Shown here: one piece after another, positions 36,440 through 45,517 of the stretch
Layout: each line of letters opens with the position of its first letter
How positions within the stretch are numbered: the stretch's first letter is position 1
From: CAZLFQ01 sp964558975
GTDB lineage: Bacteria; Pseudomonadota; Alphaproteobacteria; Rickettsiales; Midichloriaceae
Direction of reading: 5' to 3'
Length of the DNA stretch: 64,000 nucleotides
NCBI GenBank assembly: GCA_964558975.1
Contig: CAZLFQ010000001.1
Coordinates: 186,001 to 250,000, forward strand
Position numbers and translations under genes: made by a program
Notes under the pieces: generated by a model
Seen by the model: only the letters and a program-made list of their open reading frames with translations
The model's database searches: none
Told to the model about the DNA's origin: nothing

Positions 36440-39400
36440 ATATCTCAGAATTTTGCATAAGACGTCCTGTATTTACTACTTTGTTGATGTTATCTATTGT
36501 GGTGTTTGGAATTTTTGGTTATTTACAATTGCCAGTAAGTTCTCTTCCAAACGTTGAATTTCCCACAATTACAGTAAATGCCACTTTACCGGGGGCAAGC
36601 CCCGAGACTATGGCATCTTCTGTTGCTACAACTCTTGAGAAGCAGTTTCTTACAATTCCCGGAGTTTCTTCAATTACTTCAAGCAGCTATTTAGGTAATA
36701 CACAAATAACTTTGCAGTTTGATTTGGATAGAGATATTGACTATGCAGCACTAGATGTTCAATCAGCTCTTGCAGCCGCAGCTAGGAGATTGCCAACAGA
36801 GATGAGAACGCCGCCATCATTTCAAAAATCAAACCCTGCCAATCAACCAGTGATTTTTATCTCAGTTTCTTCCGATACTTTGCCATTATCTGAAGTGAAT
36901 GAGTATGCAGAAAACATAATAGGGCAGAGAATTTCTACAATTGCAGGAGTAGGTCAAGTTTTGGTTTATGGGAGTCAGAAGTATGCGCTTAGAATACAAG
37001 TTGATCCTGAGAAATTAGCATCAATGGGAATTGGACTGAATGAAATTGCTCAATCAATTGAGGGAGTTGGTTCTAATACACCAATGGGTTCAATTAGTGG
37101 TAATAAAAGATTGATGAGTTTAAATGTTACTGGTCAGCCAAAAAATGCAAAAGAGCTATCAGATTTTATTGCTGTTTGGCGTTTTAATTCACCAATATTT
37201 TATCGCGATATTGCTGAAATTTCAGATTCCGTTCAAGATTTGAGAAACAGTAGTTATCTTGGTGGCAAGCAAGGTGTTACAATAGCTGTAGTAAAGCAAC
37301 AAGATGCAAATACTGTAAAAGTTGTCGAAGAAGTTAAAAAAGTTTTACCAATAATTGAATCGCAACTCCCATCATCTGTTCAAGTAGGAGTAAGGTTTGA
37401 TAGAAGTTTGCCAATTAAAGAATCTATGCATGACGTGCAACTTACTTTGATGGCTACAATCATTTTAGTGGTTCTAGTAATCTATTGTTTTATTTTAGAT
37501 ATAAGATCAACCATAATTCCAGCGATTACTGTACCACTTTCTATTATAGCGACATATGGGGCAATGCACCTATTTGGCTTTACACTCAATAATATTTCTC
37601 TGCTAGCAATAACTCTTTGTGTTGGCCTTGTGGTTGATGATGCGATTGTGATGATGGAGAATATTAGAAGGTATATTGAGGAAGGTTATAGCGTCATAGA
37701 TGCCTCATTTAAAGGCTCTAAAGAAATTAGTTTTACCATTATTTCCATATCGGTATCACTAGTTGTAGTATTTATCCCGTTACTCTTAATGGATGGGTTA
37801 ATAGGTAGGCTGTTCAGAGAGTTTGCAATTACAATTACTGTAGCGATTCTAATTTCAGCTTTTGTTTCACTTACATTAACACCATTAATGTGTAGTAGAA
37901 TTATCAGTAATTCAAATAGTTCAGACCGAGCTCCTAACAGATTCATTGCAACCCTTCATGAATGGTTTTTATCAGGGAAAGAGTATTATGGCAAAGCATT
38001 GACTAAAGTAATAATACATAAGCAAATTTGGTTAATAGTAACCATAGGTATGATTTTTCTAAGCATGTTTATGTTTAGCTATATACCAAAAGGTTTTGTT
38101 CCTACTGAAGATTTGGCATTTGTCATTTCAACTACCGAAGGGCCTGAAGATATTTCCTACGATGCTATGCTAGCTGAACAAATGAAAGCAGCGGAGTATA
38201 TTGCCAAAGACAAAGATGTGGTTAATATTTTCCATGCTCTTGGAGGTGGTAGAGGGGCGCTTAACAGTGGTAGAATGTTTATAGGTCTTAAACCAGTTGG
38301 TGAGCGTGAAAATATTACAAAGGTACTCCAAAGACTTAGGAATAACTTGCCTAAAGATCTTAAAATTAAAGTTTACTTTCAGCCCGCTCAGACACTTCAA
38401 ATTGGTGGGAGGATTAGCAAAAGCTTATATCAGTACACACTACAATCAATTAACTTAGATAATTTGAATTTGGCAGCCCAAAAGATAGTTGATGAATTAT
38501 CTCATACCAAAGGATTCCAAGATGTAAATTCAGACATCCAAAGCAACGCTTTACAGGCTGTAATTGATGTTGACAAAGATTTGATGATTAGAAATGGTCT
38601 TACTTATGAAGATATAAAATTAGGATTGTTTTCTGCTTATGGTAACCAACAAGTAAGTAGTTTGTATACGCAGCGCGATAGCTACCAAATAATCCTAGAA
38701 GTAGTACAAGAAAAACAGCGTGATTTAGACGATATAGCAAGGATATATCTTAAAAACAACGTAGGTAAATTAGTCAGTTTAGACAGCATTGCTAAAATTT
38801 ATGAGAAGCAAAGTTATTTAACTATTAACCATCAATCACAAATGCCTTCGGTAACAATTTCATTCAACTTAGCTGAAGGTTTTTCTCTAAGTGAGGCATT
38901 AGAAAAAATTGAAGAAGTTGAGCAAAAACTTAAAATTGGTGCAGATATAATGACTAGCTTCCAGGGCAATACTAAAGTATTCCAAGATTCATTAAAAGGG
39001 CAGGGTCTATTAATACTGCTTGCAATAGTTGTTATCTACATAATTTTGGGAATGCTATACGAAAGCTTTATTCACCCAATAACAATCTTGTGTGGAATAC
39101 CTGCTGCAGGTATAGGTGCTTTAATTAGTTTGATGTTAGTGGGTATGGATTTAAATATAATATCTTTCATTGGGATTATTCTGCTCATTGGGATTGTTAA
39201 GAAGAACTCAATTATGATGATTGATTTCGCTATTATAAAGCGTAATGCAGGTAAATCTCCTGAAGAGGCTATATATGAAGCTTGTCTGTTAAGATTTAGA
39301 CCCATCATGATGACTACTATGGCAGCTTTATTTGGCACATTGCCAATTGCATTGGGGCTTGGTGCAGGCTCTGAATTGAGGCAACCTCTTGGAATTGCTG

Positions 39401-39513
39401 TAGTTGGCGGGCTTCTGCTGTCGCAATTTCTTACATTATTCATCACTCCAGTAATTTATTTGTACTTAGAAAAATACAATGAAAAATTAACACAAAAGCT
39501 TCAAATTGCTTAA
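36436..39513 (+). CDS. RND multidrug efflux transporter (AcrB/MdtB-like)
   Basis: 1025 residues, the usual HAE1-family length with 12 membrane helices and two large periplasmic loops. Starts FCIRRPVFTTLLMLSIVVFG. The proton-relay acids are present in helix 4 (GLVVDDAIVMMENIRRY). The second half repeats the plan with GIILLIGIVKKNSIMMIDFA. Proton-driven export of drugs, dyes or detergents, with the adaptor upstream. Sequence style is nearer to MdtB/MexF-like pumps than to AcrB, but substrate range cannot be read from it. Confidence 0.95.
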   Translation: MNISEFCIRRPVFTTLLMLSIVVFGIFGYLQLPVSSLPNVEFPTITVNATLPGASPETMASSVATTLEKQFLTIPGVSSITSSSYLGNTQITLQFDLDRDIDYAALDVQSALAAAARRLPTEMRTPPSFQKSNPANQPVIFISVSSDTLPLSEVNEYAENIIGQRISTIAGVGQVLVYGSQKYALRIQVDPEKLASMGIGLNEIAQSIEGVGSNTPMGSISGNKRLMSLNVTGQPKNAKELSDFIAVWRFNSPIFYRDIAEISDSVQDLRNSSYLGGKQGVTIAVVKQQDANTVKVVEEVKKVLPIIESQLPSSVQVGVRFDRSLPIKESMHDVQLTLMATIILVVLVIYCFILDIRSTIIPAITVPLSIIATYGAMHLFGFTLNNISLLAITLCVGLVVDDAIVMMENIRRYIEEGYSVIDASFKGSKEISFTIISISVSLVVVFIPLLLMDGLIGRLFREFAITITVAILISAFVSLTLTPLMCSRIISNSNSSDRAPNRFIATLHEWFLSGKEYYGKALTKVIIHKQIWLIVTIGMIFLSMFMFSYIPKGFVPTEDLAFVISTTEGPEDISYDAMLAEQMKAAEYIAKDKDVVNIFHALGGGRGALNSGRMFIGLKPVGERENITKVLQRLRNNLPKDLKIKVYFQPAQTLQIGGRISKSLYQYTLQSINLDNLNLAAQKIVDELSHTKGFQDVNSDIQSNALQAVIDVDKDLMIRNGLTYEDIKLGLFSAYGNQQVSSLYTQRDSYQIILEVVQEKQRDLDDIARIYLKNNVGKLVSLDSIAKIYEKQSYLTINHQSQMPSVTISFNLAEGFSLSEALEKIEEVEQKLKIGADIMTSFQGNTKVFQDSLKGQGLLILLAIVVIYIILGMLYESFIHPITILCGIPAAGIGALISLMLVGMDLNIISFIGIILLIGIVKKNSIMMIDFAIIKRNAGKSPEEAIYEACLLRFRPIMMTTMAALFGTLPIALGLGAGSELRQPLGIAVVGGLLLSQFLTLFITPVIYLYLEKYNEKLTQKLQIA

Positions 39514-39561
39514 TAGTGAATGTTGTGATATTATCCAGCCCGAAATAAATAAGAGAAAAAA

Positions 39562-40440
39562 ATGCAAAAAGAAACCATCGGTTCTTTGTTTGAACTGTTT
39601 AAGATATCTATAAAAAAAATGTGTACAGCTAGAGTTTTATTGCCATTAGCGCTTTTTACATTAGTAGTTACAAATATCATCCCTTTTTTTGTGGAAATGG
39701 TGGTAACTGCTGTAGCTCCATCTTTAGATGAAGAAACATTTTTTACTATAAAAAATATATCTATTTTTAGTATTTATATAATAGGTTTTATAGCTTACTT
39801 CTTGCTTATATATCTTGTTTATTTTGCTGGAGTTACTTATTTTGTTTCTACAGAAAAACATAAACTTAAAACAGATGTTAAAAATATTTTTTCATTAGTT
39901 GGAAAGAGATGGAAGAAATTTATTTCAACTCAAGTTTTTATGATGGTATTCTTATTGCTCGCAATCAGTTTTTGTTTTGTATTGAGCTTCATGTCTACAG
40001 CCTTGTCTATAGCTGCAGCTTTTATGGTATTTCTATATTTCATGATGAGATTTTATGTGGCAATGTATGCGCCAATATATGATGGCTTTGGTCCTATAAA
40101 ATCACTTAAAACAAGTGCCGAAATCATGGATGGCATCAAGACAAAAGTATTAGTATTTATTTTCCTACTTATGCTGATTTATATGGTTGGGTCACTACTT
40201 GTATTTGCGCCAGTTGGTGCGCTGCTCTATTTCTCATTTTCATATGAATATTTAGCTTTCTTAGCAGATGCACCTGTTACTGAGGAAACTATGGCATCTA
40301 TAACAAGTATAGATTTTCTATTTAGAGAAGTTTTGCGTTTTCTTAATTCTTTTATAACAAATTTATTGGTTGCAATTTCGAGTGCGGTACCAGCATTGTT
40401 GTATTTAAAAAGAAGAGATATGGCGGTTTCTACAAACTAG
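39562..40440 (+). CDS. Unknown six-helix membrane protein
   Basis: 292 residues. Hydrophobic segments near residues 25-45, 68-95, 125-150 (a long, possibly double segment to 165), 192-225 and 260-280, with a basic N-terminal region. No enzymatic motif is visible; the architecture (several helices with a cytosolic amphipathic start) resembles generic bacterial membrane proteins of the glycerophosphodiesterase-membrane-domain kind, but I cannot assign it. The ATG 39562 is preceded by AAGAGAAAAAA. Its last 11 bases overlap the end of rpoN on the other strand. Confidence 0.7.
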   Translation: MQKETIGSLFELFKISIKKMCTARVLLPLALFTLVVTNIIPFFVEMVVTAVAPSLDEETFFTIKNISIFSIYIIGFIAYFLLIYLVYFAGVTYFVSTEKHKLKTDVKNIFSLVGKRWKKFISTQVFMMVFLLLAISFCFVLSFMSTALSIAAAFMVFLYFMMRFYVAMYAPIYDGFGPIKSLKTSAEIMDGIKTKVLVFIFLLMLIYMVGSLLVFAPVGALLYFSFSYEYLAFLADAPVTEETMASITSIDFLFREVLRFLNSFITNLLVAISSAVPALLYLKRRDMAVSTN

Positions 40441-41851
40441 AAACTGACTTTAGTCTTTTCCTCTGATTTGAAGGAGGGATGTGTAATTGCTCGCGATACT
40501 TAGCTATAGTACGGCGAGAAATATTGATCCCTCCATCGTTTAGCATCTTAGCAATTTCATCGTCTGCAAGTACACTGTTGGGCTTTTCTTGTTCAACCAA
40601 TTCTTTGATCTTCTGTTTTACAGCTGTTGTGGAAACCATATTTTCAGAAACATTGGAGGAGAGGGCTGTATTAAAGAAATACTTGATCTCATAAGTGCCT
40701 AATGGAGTGCTTAAAACCTTATTGCTTATGCGGCTAATAGTGCTTTCATGCACACCAACTTTTTTAGCAATGACGCTTAAAGTCATGGGTTTTAAATAAC
40801 TGATACCCTTGCGAAAAAAATCATACTGCTGATTAGCAATTTCATTAGCTACTTTAAGAATTGTCTCACTTCGTTGTTGAACAGCTCTGATTAGCCAATT
40901 TGCATTTTGCAAGCGCTCTGTGCAGTAACGCTTCTCATCCTTGCCTTTGGTTTGGCTTATGATGTTTTGGAAATACTTGCTGTTAACAAAAACTCTAGGG
41001 AGACTTTCTGCATTTAAGGTGACCTTGATTTCACCTCTTGGATCAAAATTTATGAATGCATCTGGGATCATTATGCGAGTACTTTCTTTGCCAAAATTTC
41101 TACCGGGTTTTGGATCCAACTTTTTAATTTTTTCCATACAGCTACTCAATTCTTCTTGAGTAACACCAGTTGATCTACAAAAAGACTTAATGTCGCCTTT
41201 AGCGATTTGATCTATATGAGTTACTACAACTTCCATTTGATCAGTCATCAGTCCAAGCTCAAGTAACTGAATTTTTATACAGTCTTTCAAGTCTTTTGCA
41301 TAAGCGCCAAAAGGATCTAGTTTGTGTAGTTTTTTTAATACAGTATTGATAGCAGATTTCGAAGCTTTTAAGTTCTGTGATATTTGATCAAGAGTTTCAG
41401 TTAAATAGCCATTCTCATCTAGCATATCAGTGAGATAGGCGGCAATTATTCTTTCAGAATTGGATTGAATTGCAATATTGATTTGCCTTAGCAAATGCTC
41501 TTTAAGAGAGATATTATCATTTGATATTGTATCAAAAATATCACGATCATTATCATTGCCAGCGTAATTTTTCTCATATCTCAAATAACTTTCTTCCTGC
41601 CACTCGGTATGTAGTTCCTTGTTGTCATGAGTTTCAGGTTCTAAATTATTTTTTGGTTCTTCATCTTTAGGTGTTGGAGAATAATCTTCATCATTCTCAT
41701 TTGCCTCTAAAAAAGGGTTATTTTCTAGTTCGGTTTCTATGTGGTTTCTGAGGTCGAGAGTTTGCATTTGCAGTATCTTTAATGATTGCTGCATTTGCTT
41801 GGAAAGTACCAAGCTTTGGGACGCCTTCTGTGTTAATTTTTGATCGTACAC
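40430..41851 (-). CDS. rpoN: RNA polymerase sigma-54 factor
   Basis: 473 residues, GTG start at 41851. Gln/Leu-rich activator-binding region I at the start (LSKQMQQSLKILQM...LENNPFLE), an acidic region II, a core-binding region III, a helix-turn-helix (IAKKVGVHESTISRISNK) and the RpoN box RRTIAKYRE (446-454) reading the -24 element. Sigma-54 needs AAA+ activators; in alphaproteobacteria it serves nitrogen control and flagellar genes. In an otherwise Rickettsiales-like genome it fits the nearby FliX-like gene and a flagellar regulon. Confidence 0.96.
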   Translation of the reverse strand: MYDQKLTQKASQSLVLSKQMQQSLKILQMQTLDLRNHIETELENNPFLEANENDEDYSPTPKDEEPKNNLEPETHDNKELHTEWQEESYLRYEKNYAGNDNDRDIFDTISNDNISLKEHLLRQINIAIQSNSERIIAAYLTDMLDENGYLTETLDQISQNLKASKSAINTVLKKLHKLDPFGAYAKDLKDCIKIQLLELGLMTDQMEVVVTHIDQIAKGDIKSFCRSTGVTQEELSSCMEKIKKLDPKPGRNFGKESTRIMIPDAFINFDPRGEIKVTLNAESLPRVFVNSKYFQNIISQTKGKDEKRYCTERLQNANWLIRAVQQRSETILKVANEIANQQYDFFRKGISYLKPMTLSVIAKKVGVHESTISRISNKVLSTPLGTYEIKYFFNTALSSNVSENMVSTTAVKQKIKELVEQEKPNSVLADDEIAKMLNDGGINISRRTIAKYREQLHIPPSNQRKRLKSVSSL

Positions 41852-41952
41852 ACCAAAGCCAGATTGAATGTTAAATCTATCTTTAAGATGCTATAGAATA
41901 AAAAACAAAAACACAACGATCATATCTGAAATGTTTTTAAGTAGTTTGGTGT

Positions 41953-42942
41953 TTATTTGCCCATATGGTTTAGGGCGTTAGATGTAAGCATGCGGCCACG
42001 CGGTGTTCTAGCAATAAAGCCTATCTGCATTAGATATGGTTCAATAGTATCTTCAATTGTATCTTTATCTTCTGAAAGGCCTGCAGCTATAGTTTCTATG
42101 CCAACTGGTCCACCTTTATAATTATCAATGATATAGCTGAGATATTTATGATCAAAAGAATCTAGTCCTAGTTTATCGACACCAAGACTGATCAAAGATT
42201 CTTGAATTAGCTTTAGGTCGATGTTTTTAGATTTTTTATACTCTGCAAAATCTCGAATTCTTTTAAGTAATCTTATAGCTATTCTTGGTGTGCCTCTAGA
42301 GCATTTTGCTAATTCAAGGCTTGCATCGTCTGAAATAGGAATATTTAAAATATTGGCAGTACGTTTTACTACTTGTTGAAGTTCAGAAGTATCATAAAAA
42401 TCAAGTTTCAACGGGATGCCGAAACGATCTCTTAGCGGGTTTGAAAGTAAACCTAAGCGTGTTGTTGCGCCAACAAGAGTGAATTTTTGTAAGTTTATCT
42501 TAACAGTTCTTGCGGCAGGGCCTTCGCCGATTATTAGATCAATACAAAAATCTTCCATTGCGGAATATAACAACTCTTCAACAGCTGTGTTTAAGCGGTG
42601 AATTTCGTCAATAAATAATATGTCATTAGCTTGGAGATTCGTTAGAATTGCTGCTAGTTCACCAGTTTTTGAAAGCACTGGCCCAGATGTGGATTTGAAA
42701 CCAACGCCTAATTCTTTTGAAATGATTTGCGAAAGTGTTGTTTTACCTAGACCCGGAGGGCCATAGAAAAGTACGTGATCTAATGACTCTTTCCGTGATT
42801 TTGCCGCATCTATGAATATTTTTAAGTTCTGTTTGAGTTGAGACTGACCAATGAATTCATCAAGTTTTTGAGGGCGTAGAACTACTTCTTGAAATTCTTC
42901 TGTTTGGAGTTCTGGAGTAATTAATCTATCTTGGGCATGCAT
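41953..42942 (-). CDS. ruvB: Holliday junction branch-migration ATPase RuvB
   Basis: 329 residues. AAA+ motor that drives branch migration with RuvA. Walker A FYGPPGLGKTTLSQII, Walker B FIDEIHRL, sensor TLVGATTRLGLLSNPLRDRFG, and the C-terminal winged helix ending in IGFIARTPRGRML. ATG 42942 overlaps the lolD stop by one base (TAATG), so the two genes are coupled. ruvA and ruvC are not in the window. Confidence 0.97.
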   Translation of the reverse strand: MHAQDRLITPELQTEEFQEVVLRPQKLDEFIGQSQLKQNLKIFIDAAKSRKESLDHVLFYGPPGLGKTTLSQIISKELGVGFKSTSGPVLSKTGELAAILTNLQANDILFIDEIHRLNTAVEELLYSAMEDFCIDLIIGEGPAARTVKINLQKFTLVGATTRLGLLSNPLRDRFGIPLKLDFYDTSELQQVVKRTANILNIPISDDASLELAKCSRGTPRIAIRLLKRIRDFAEYKKSKNIDLKLIQESLISLGVDKLGLDSFDHKYLSYIIDNYKGGPVGIETIAAGLSEDKDTIEDTIEPYLMQIGFIARTPRGRMLTSNALNHMGK

Positions 42943-43619
42943 TATTTATAATTCTCAACCTTTCCATCGCGTATGGTTAAGATTCTATCAGTTTTTTTTG
43001 CGATCTCAAGGTTATGCGTAACTATAATGGCAGAAACTTTTTTATTTCTAACTTCATTAAGTAGTATATTGAACACTTTCTCAGAGTTATGAGGGTCAAG
43101 ATTTCCTGTAGGCTCGTCAGCTAAAATTAGTTTAGGGTTGTTAATCAAAGCGCGAGCGATGGCTACTCTTTGCTGCTCTCCACCTGAAAGTTCAGATGGA
43201 ATACTATTTAGCCTGTGTCCTAGACCTAATTCTTCTAATAGTTCTTTTGCTTTTATAGATGCGGCTGTTTTATCAAGACCGTTGATCATTTGTGGAATAA
43301 TAACGTTTTCTAGAGCAGTGAATTCTGGCAATAAATGATGAAACTGGTAAATGAAACCTAAAGATTTCTTGCGGTGATTTGTAGCTTCTTCATCTGACAA
43401 ATTGCTGCAGTCGCTTCCATCAAGCATGAGTGTTCCTGTTGAAGCTTTATCAAGTAATCCACAGATTTGCAGCAAGGTAGTTTTACCTGATCCTGAAGGG
43501 CCAACAAGAGCGACGATTTCGGATTCTTTTATCGTAAGGTTTACATCACTTAAAATATCAAACTCTTCCTCACCTTGGAGGTAATGTTTTTTGATGTTTT
43601 TAAGCTGTAAAACTGTCAC
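42942..43619 (-). CDS. lolD: Lipoprotein-releasing ABC transporter ATPase LolD
   Basis: 225 residues. ATPase of the LolCDE complex that extracts outer-membrane lipoproteins from the inner membrane. Walker A GPSGSGKTTLLQICGLLD, the Lol-type Q-loop region (GFIYQFHHLLPEFTALENV), signature LSGGEQQRVAIARAL and Walker B LILADEPTGNLDP. Its permease partners are not adjacent; it lies between rpmG and ruvB. It is close to the MacB/FtsE group, but FQFHHLLPEF is typical of LolD. Confidence 0.93.
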   Translation of the reverse strand: MTVLQLKNIKKHYLQGEEEFDILSDVNLTIKESEIVALVGPSGSGKTTLLQICGLLDKASTGTLMLDGSDCSNLSDEEATNHRKKSLGFIYQFHHLLPEFTALENVIIPQMINGLDKTAASIKAKELLEELGLGHRLNSIPSELSGGEQQRVAIARALINNPKLILADEPTGNLDPHNSEKVFNILLNEVRNKKVSAIIVTHNLEIAKKTDRILTIRDGKVENYK

Positions 43620-43621
43620 GA

Positions 43622-43792
43622 CTAGCTGCTAAGTTTTTTCTCAACAAACTCTACGTGCTTCCTAAGCTTAGGGTGATACTTACGGAATTTGAATTTCTCT
43701 GTTACTTTTTTAGGATTTTTCTTTTTAACAAGGAAATAACCAGGAGCTTCCGGAGATTCAAGTTTAAATAATACGATGTTTTTCTTAGCCAT
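43622..43792 (-). CDS. rpmG: 50S ribosomal protein L33
   Basis: 56-residue frame: MAKKNIVLFKLESPEAPGYF, then LVKKKNPKKVTEKFKFRKYH and a basic end. This is the zinc-free L33 form, with the GYFxVKKKNPKK hallmark and the KYDP/KYHP-x-x-RKHV segment of alphaproteobacteria. Stop TAG at 43622-43624 lies 2 bases before the lolD start, so rpmG-lolD-ruvB form one transcript. A promoter is visible upstream (43826-43852). Confidence 0.96.
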   Translation of the reverse strand: MAKKNIVLFKLESPEAPGYFLVKKKNPKKVTEKFKFRKYHPKLRKHVEFVEKKLSS

Positions 43793-43825
43793 TTCTTTAA
43801 TTTAAAGTATTGTATTTGAGCAGAT

Positions 43826-43852
43826 ATTATACAGGGCAGGGGCTTAAGTCAA
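43826..43852 (-). promoter_or_regulatory. Sigma-70-type promoter of rpmG-lolD-ruvB
   Basis: On the minus strand TTGACT (43852-43847) and a perfect TATAAT (43831-43826) are 15 bases apart, slightly short of the usual 16-18 but with near-consensus boxes. The rpmG ATG is about 33 bases after the -10. Confidence 0.55.
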
Positions 43853-43897
43853 GGGATATACAAGGTAGTTTTGGAAAAATATTAACCATTTTGCAGA

Positions 43898-43919
43898 AAC
43901 CATCTGTGGTTGATTTTTT
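43898..43919 (+). terminator. Small terminator-like hairpin before the Cys-rich lipoprotein gene
   Basis: AACCA / TGGTT stem with a tetraloop, then GA and six T. There is no plus-strand gene before it to terminate, so it may be an attenuator of the following gene or chance. Confidence 0.3.
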
Positions 43920-43968
43920 ACCAAGGTATGGTATTTCTTAGTACGATATATAGTAGAGGTAAATTAAT

Positions 43969-44334
43969 ATGTTAAAGAAAAGTTTTGCAGTTATAGTGTT
44001 AATGTTTGGCTTAGCAGCTTGCTACCCAGTTTATGATACTAATTATCAATTTATTCAGCCAACCTCACCTGAAGGCAAACAATGCGTTAGCAGTTGTGCT
44101 AGCACGCAGAAAGCATGCCGCGACTCATGTATAAAAAATGAGACAGTCTGTGTTGGCGAAAACGAACACAGAGTTACACCTCAAGTTAGCGGTCGCCCTG
44201 CGATATCTAGAAATTGCAGCAGCTACTCTTGCCAAGAGCAATGTACTGAAGAATATAGACAATGCTTCTCGGGTTGTGGTGGCCAAGTAGTACCTCATGT
44301 AAGATGTGTGGCATTTTGTGATGACAGAAGATAA
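43969..44334 (+). CDS. Cysteine-rich lipoprotein with twin CX3C-X6-CX3C modules
   Basis: 121 residues. Lipoprotein signal with lipobox LAAC (Cys18). The mature part has 12 cysteines in a striking pattern: Cys39, 43, 50, 54 and again Cys88, 92, 99, 103 both have spacing CX3C-X6-CX3C, and Cys113/117 forms another CX3C. Such i, i+4 pairs suit disulfide-stapled helices in an oxidising periplasm or at the cell surface. Function unknown. AGAGGT precedes the ATG. Nothing else recognisable; likely a structural envelope or host-facing lipoprotein. Confidence 0.75.
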   Translation: MLKKSFAVIVLMFGLAACYPVYDTNYQFIQPTSPEGKQCVSSCASTQKACRDSCIKNETVCVGENEHRVTPQVSGRPAISRNCSSYSCQEQCTEEYRQCFSGCGGQVVPHVRCVAFCDDRR

Positions 44335-44421
44335 TAATTATTTGCCTGATTGTTAAACTTAAGTTGCTTTATTAGTCGACAGCTACTATAAACTCCAGCA
44401 TTAACTTTTTATGGAGATTTT

Positions 44422-44742
44422 ATGCAACTTACTGATATGCTTAGCGGTTTAGAGTACGCTAAAAACTTAGACTATACCTCACAGATGATTGCTGTTGTTG
44501 ATTTAGCTTTCTTAGCTAGCGCACCATGCCTTCTTGGCTGGAAAAAGGCTGTTGCTGCTGCAGTTGTTGCAGATATTGCAATTGCTTATTTCGGACAAAA
44601 AATGAATGGTGAGATGCCACAGATTGTTGGTGATGCAAAGGACGCTGCTTCAACTCTTATTGGCCATGGGAAAGAGTGGGCCAAAGACTATTTAGCATCT
44701 AATAGCACTGAAACATCTAGTACTGAAACTTCTGAGTTATAA
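44422..44742 (+). CDS. Unknown 106-residue membrane protein
   Basis: ATG 44422 follows TGGAGAT, a good ribosome binding site. Two hydrophobic segments: about residues 22-40 (MIAVVDLAFLASAPCLLGW) and 42-57 (AVAAAVVADIAIAYFG), then an amphipathic helix and a Ser/Thr-rich end with a repeated S-T-E-T. The segment AAAVVADIAIAYFGQ resembles AALVVADLVVANYGK in the convergent gene at 44820-45107, so the two may be distant paralogues. No known family. Confidence 0.65.
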   Translation: MQLTDMLSGLEYAKNLDYTSQMIAVVDLAFLASAPCLLGWKKAVAAAVVADIAIAYFGQKMNGEMPQIVGDAKDAASTLIGHGKEWAKDYLASNSTETSSTETSEL

Positions 44743-44782
44743 TAAAACTAGAAACATGCTTATCGGGGCAATCCAGTTCTTG

Positions 44783-44818
44783 ATAGATGTAATACCGCAA
44801 TTAGTTCGCGGCATCTAT
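44783..44818. repeat. Imperfect hairpin between convergent small genes
   Basis: Outer stem ATAGATG / CATCTAT and inner stem CCGC / GCGG, with a 5-base bulge on one side and a 9-base loop. Preceded by GGCAATCCAG, the same A-A-T-C-C-A-G-T-T end seen beside the palindrome at 33800. Probably a bidirectional terminator derived from a dispersed palindromic repeat. Confidence 0.4.
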
Positions 44819-44819
44819 A

Positions 44820-45107
44820 TTAAGGCTGGATTCCTCTAATTAGTTGTGGAATGGCAGTGTAATTTAATAAAGCCTTACCATAGTTAGCTACAACTAAATC
44901 TGCCACAACTAAAGCAGCTAAAGCTTCGAGGGAAAAGCCAATGCTTGCGTATAACGCAGCGCAATATAAAGATGTACGCGCGCAGAACTTGAGAGTACTT
45001 TTTGCTGTTGTAAATTCGTATAATCGAAGAGTGAGAACGTCAAGTTTTTCATCTATCGTTAATGCTTCAAAATCTCTATGATCGGCCAGTTTCATCGCTT
45101 CGTTCAT
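44820..45107 (-). CDS. Unknown 95-residue membrane protein
   Basis: ATG 45107 has AAAGG upstream, inside the end of the preceding gene. A polar N-terminal helix (about 1-35) is followed by hydrophobic segments about 44-58 and 60-75 (LEALAALVVADLVVANYG). It overlaps the 3' end of the gene at 45076-45405 by 32 bases in another frame, so the pair is translated together. Unknown family; resembles the protein at 44422. Confidence 0.6.
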   Translation of the reverse strand: MNEAMKLADHRDFEALTIDEKLDVLTLRLYEFTTAKSTLKFCARTSLYCAALYASIGFSLEALAALVVADLVVANYGKALLNYTAIPQLIRGIQP

Positions 45108-45405
45108 TGGTTTTACCTTTTATTGTTTCCCAAATTGTTTTACCAGAAGATTCGGCAGTTATTGCTAAAGCTATTACTGTTGGAATTGTTAGTTCAGGCT
45201 TTTTTAAAGTAACTAGGCATAGCGCTAAGGATAAGCAATTTAATGAAGTAATTGAGTTGTTTTCTTTTCTATGATCCCATGCCCTAATCGCACATAAAAG
45301 TGCCCCTAATGTGCAAAATGCTCTCTTTTCTAATATAAGTGCAACAATGCTGCACTGAGCTAGGCTGATCAATATTTCTTTAGCTTTCATAAAATAATCC
45401 TTCAA
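45076..45405 (-). CDS. Unknown 109-residue membrane protein
   Basis: Frame from ATG 45405 with GAAGGAT upstream (MKDYFMKAKEILI). Hydrophobic stretches about residues 10-25, 28-43 and 54-86, the last containing LSLALCLVTL and ELTIPTVIALAITAE. Ends with a charged tail. Unknown. The central LTIPTV pattern recalls LTVPNV in the protein at 10055. An alternative downstream start is possible at the second Met (residue 6). Confidence 0.6.
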   Translation of the reverse strand: MKDYFMKAKEILISLAQCSIVALILEKRAFCTLGALLCAIRAWDHRKENNSITSLNCLSLALCLVTLKKPELTIPTVIALAITAESSGKTIWETIKGKTNERSDETGRS

Positions 45406-45517
45406 GATTATGTATTAATTAATTTAGGGAAATAATTTTGTTAAGGGAAGAGAAGTTTTTATTGCTAACCTAAAAATTTATTTATAGCTTATTATCAGGC
45501 AAAAATAATGAGTACTT

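Noticed and set aside
39072..39446. 124-residue minus-strand frame inside the RND pump gene
   Set aside because: Antisense shadow of conserved membrane-helix coding sequence.
44820..45405. One frameshifted gene instead of two overlapping small genes
   Set aside because: The downstream frame has its own ribosome binding site (AAAGG before ATG 45107) and both products have complete, sensible ends.
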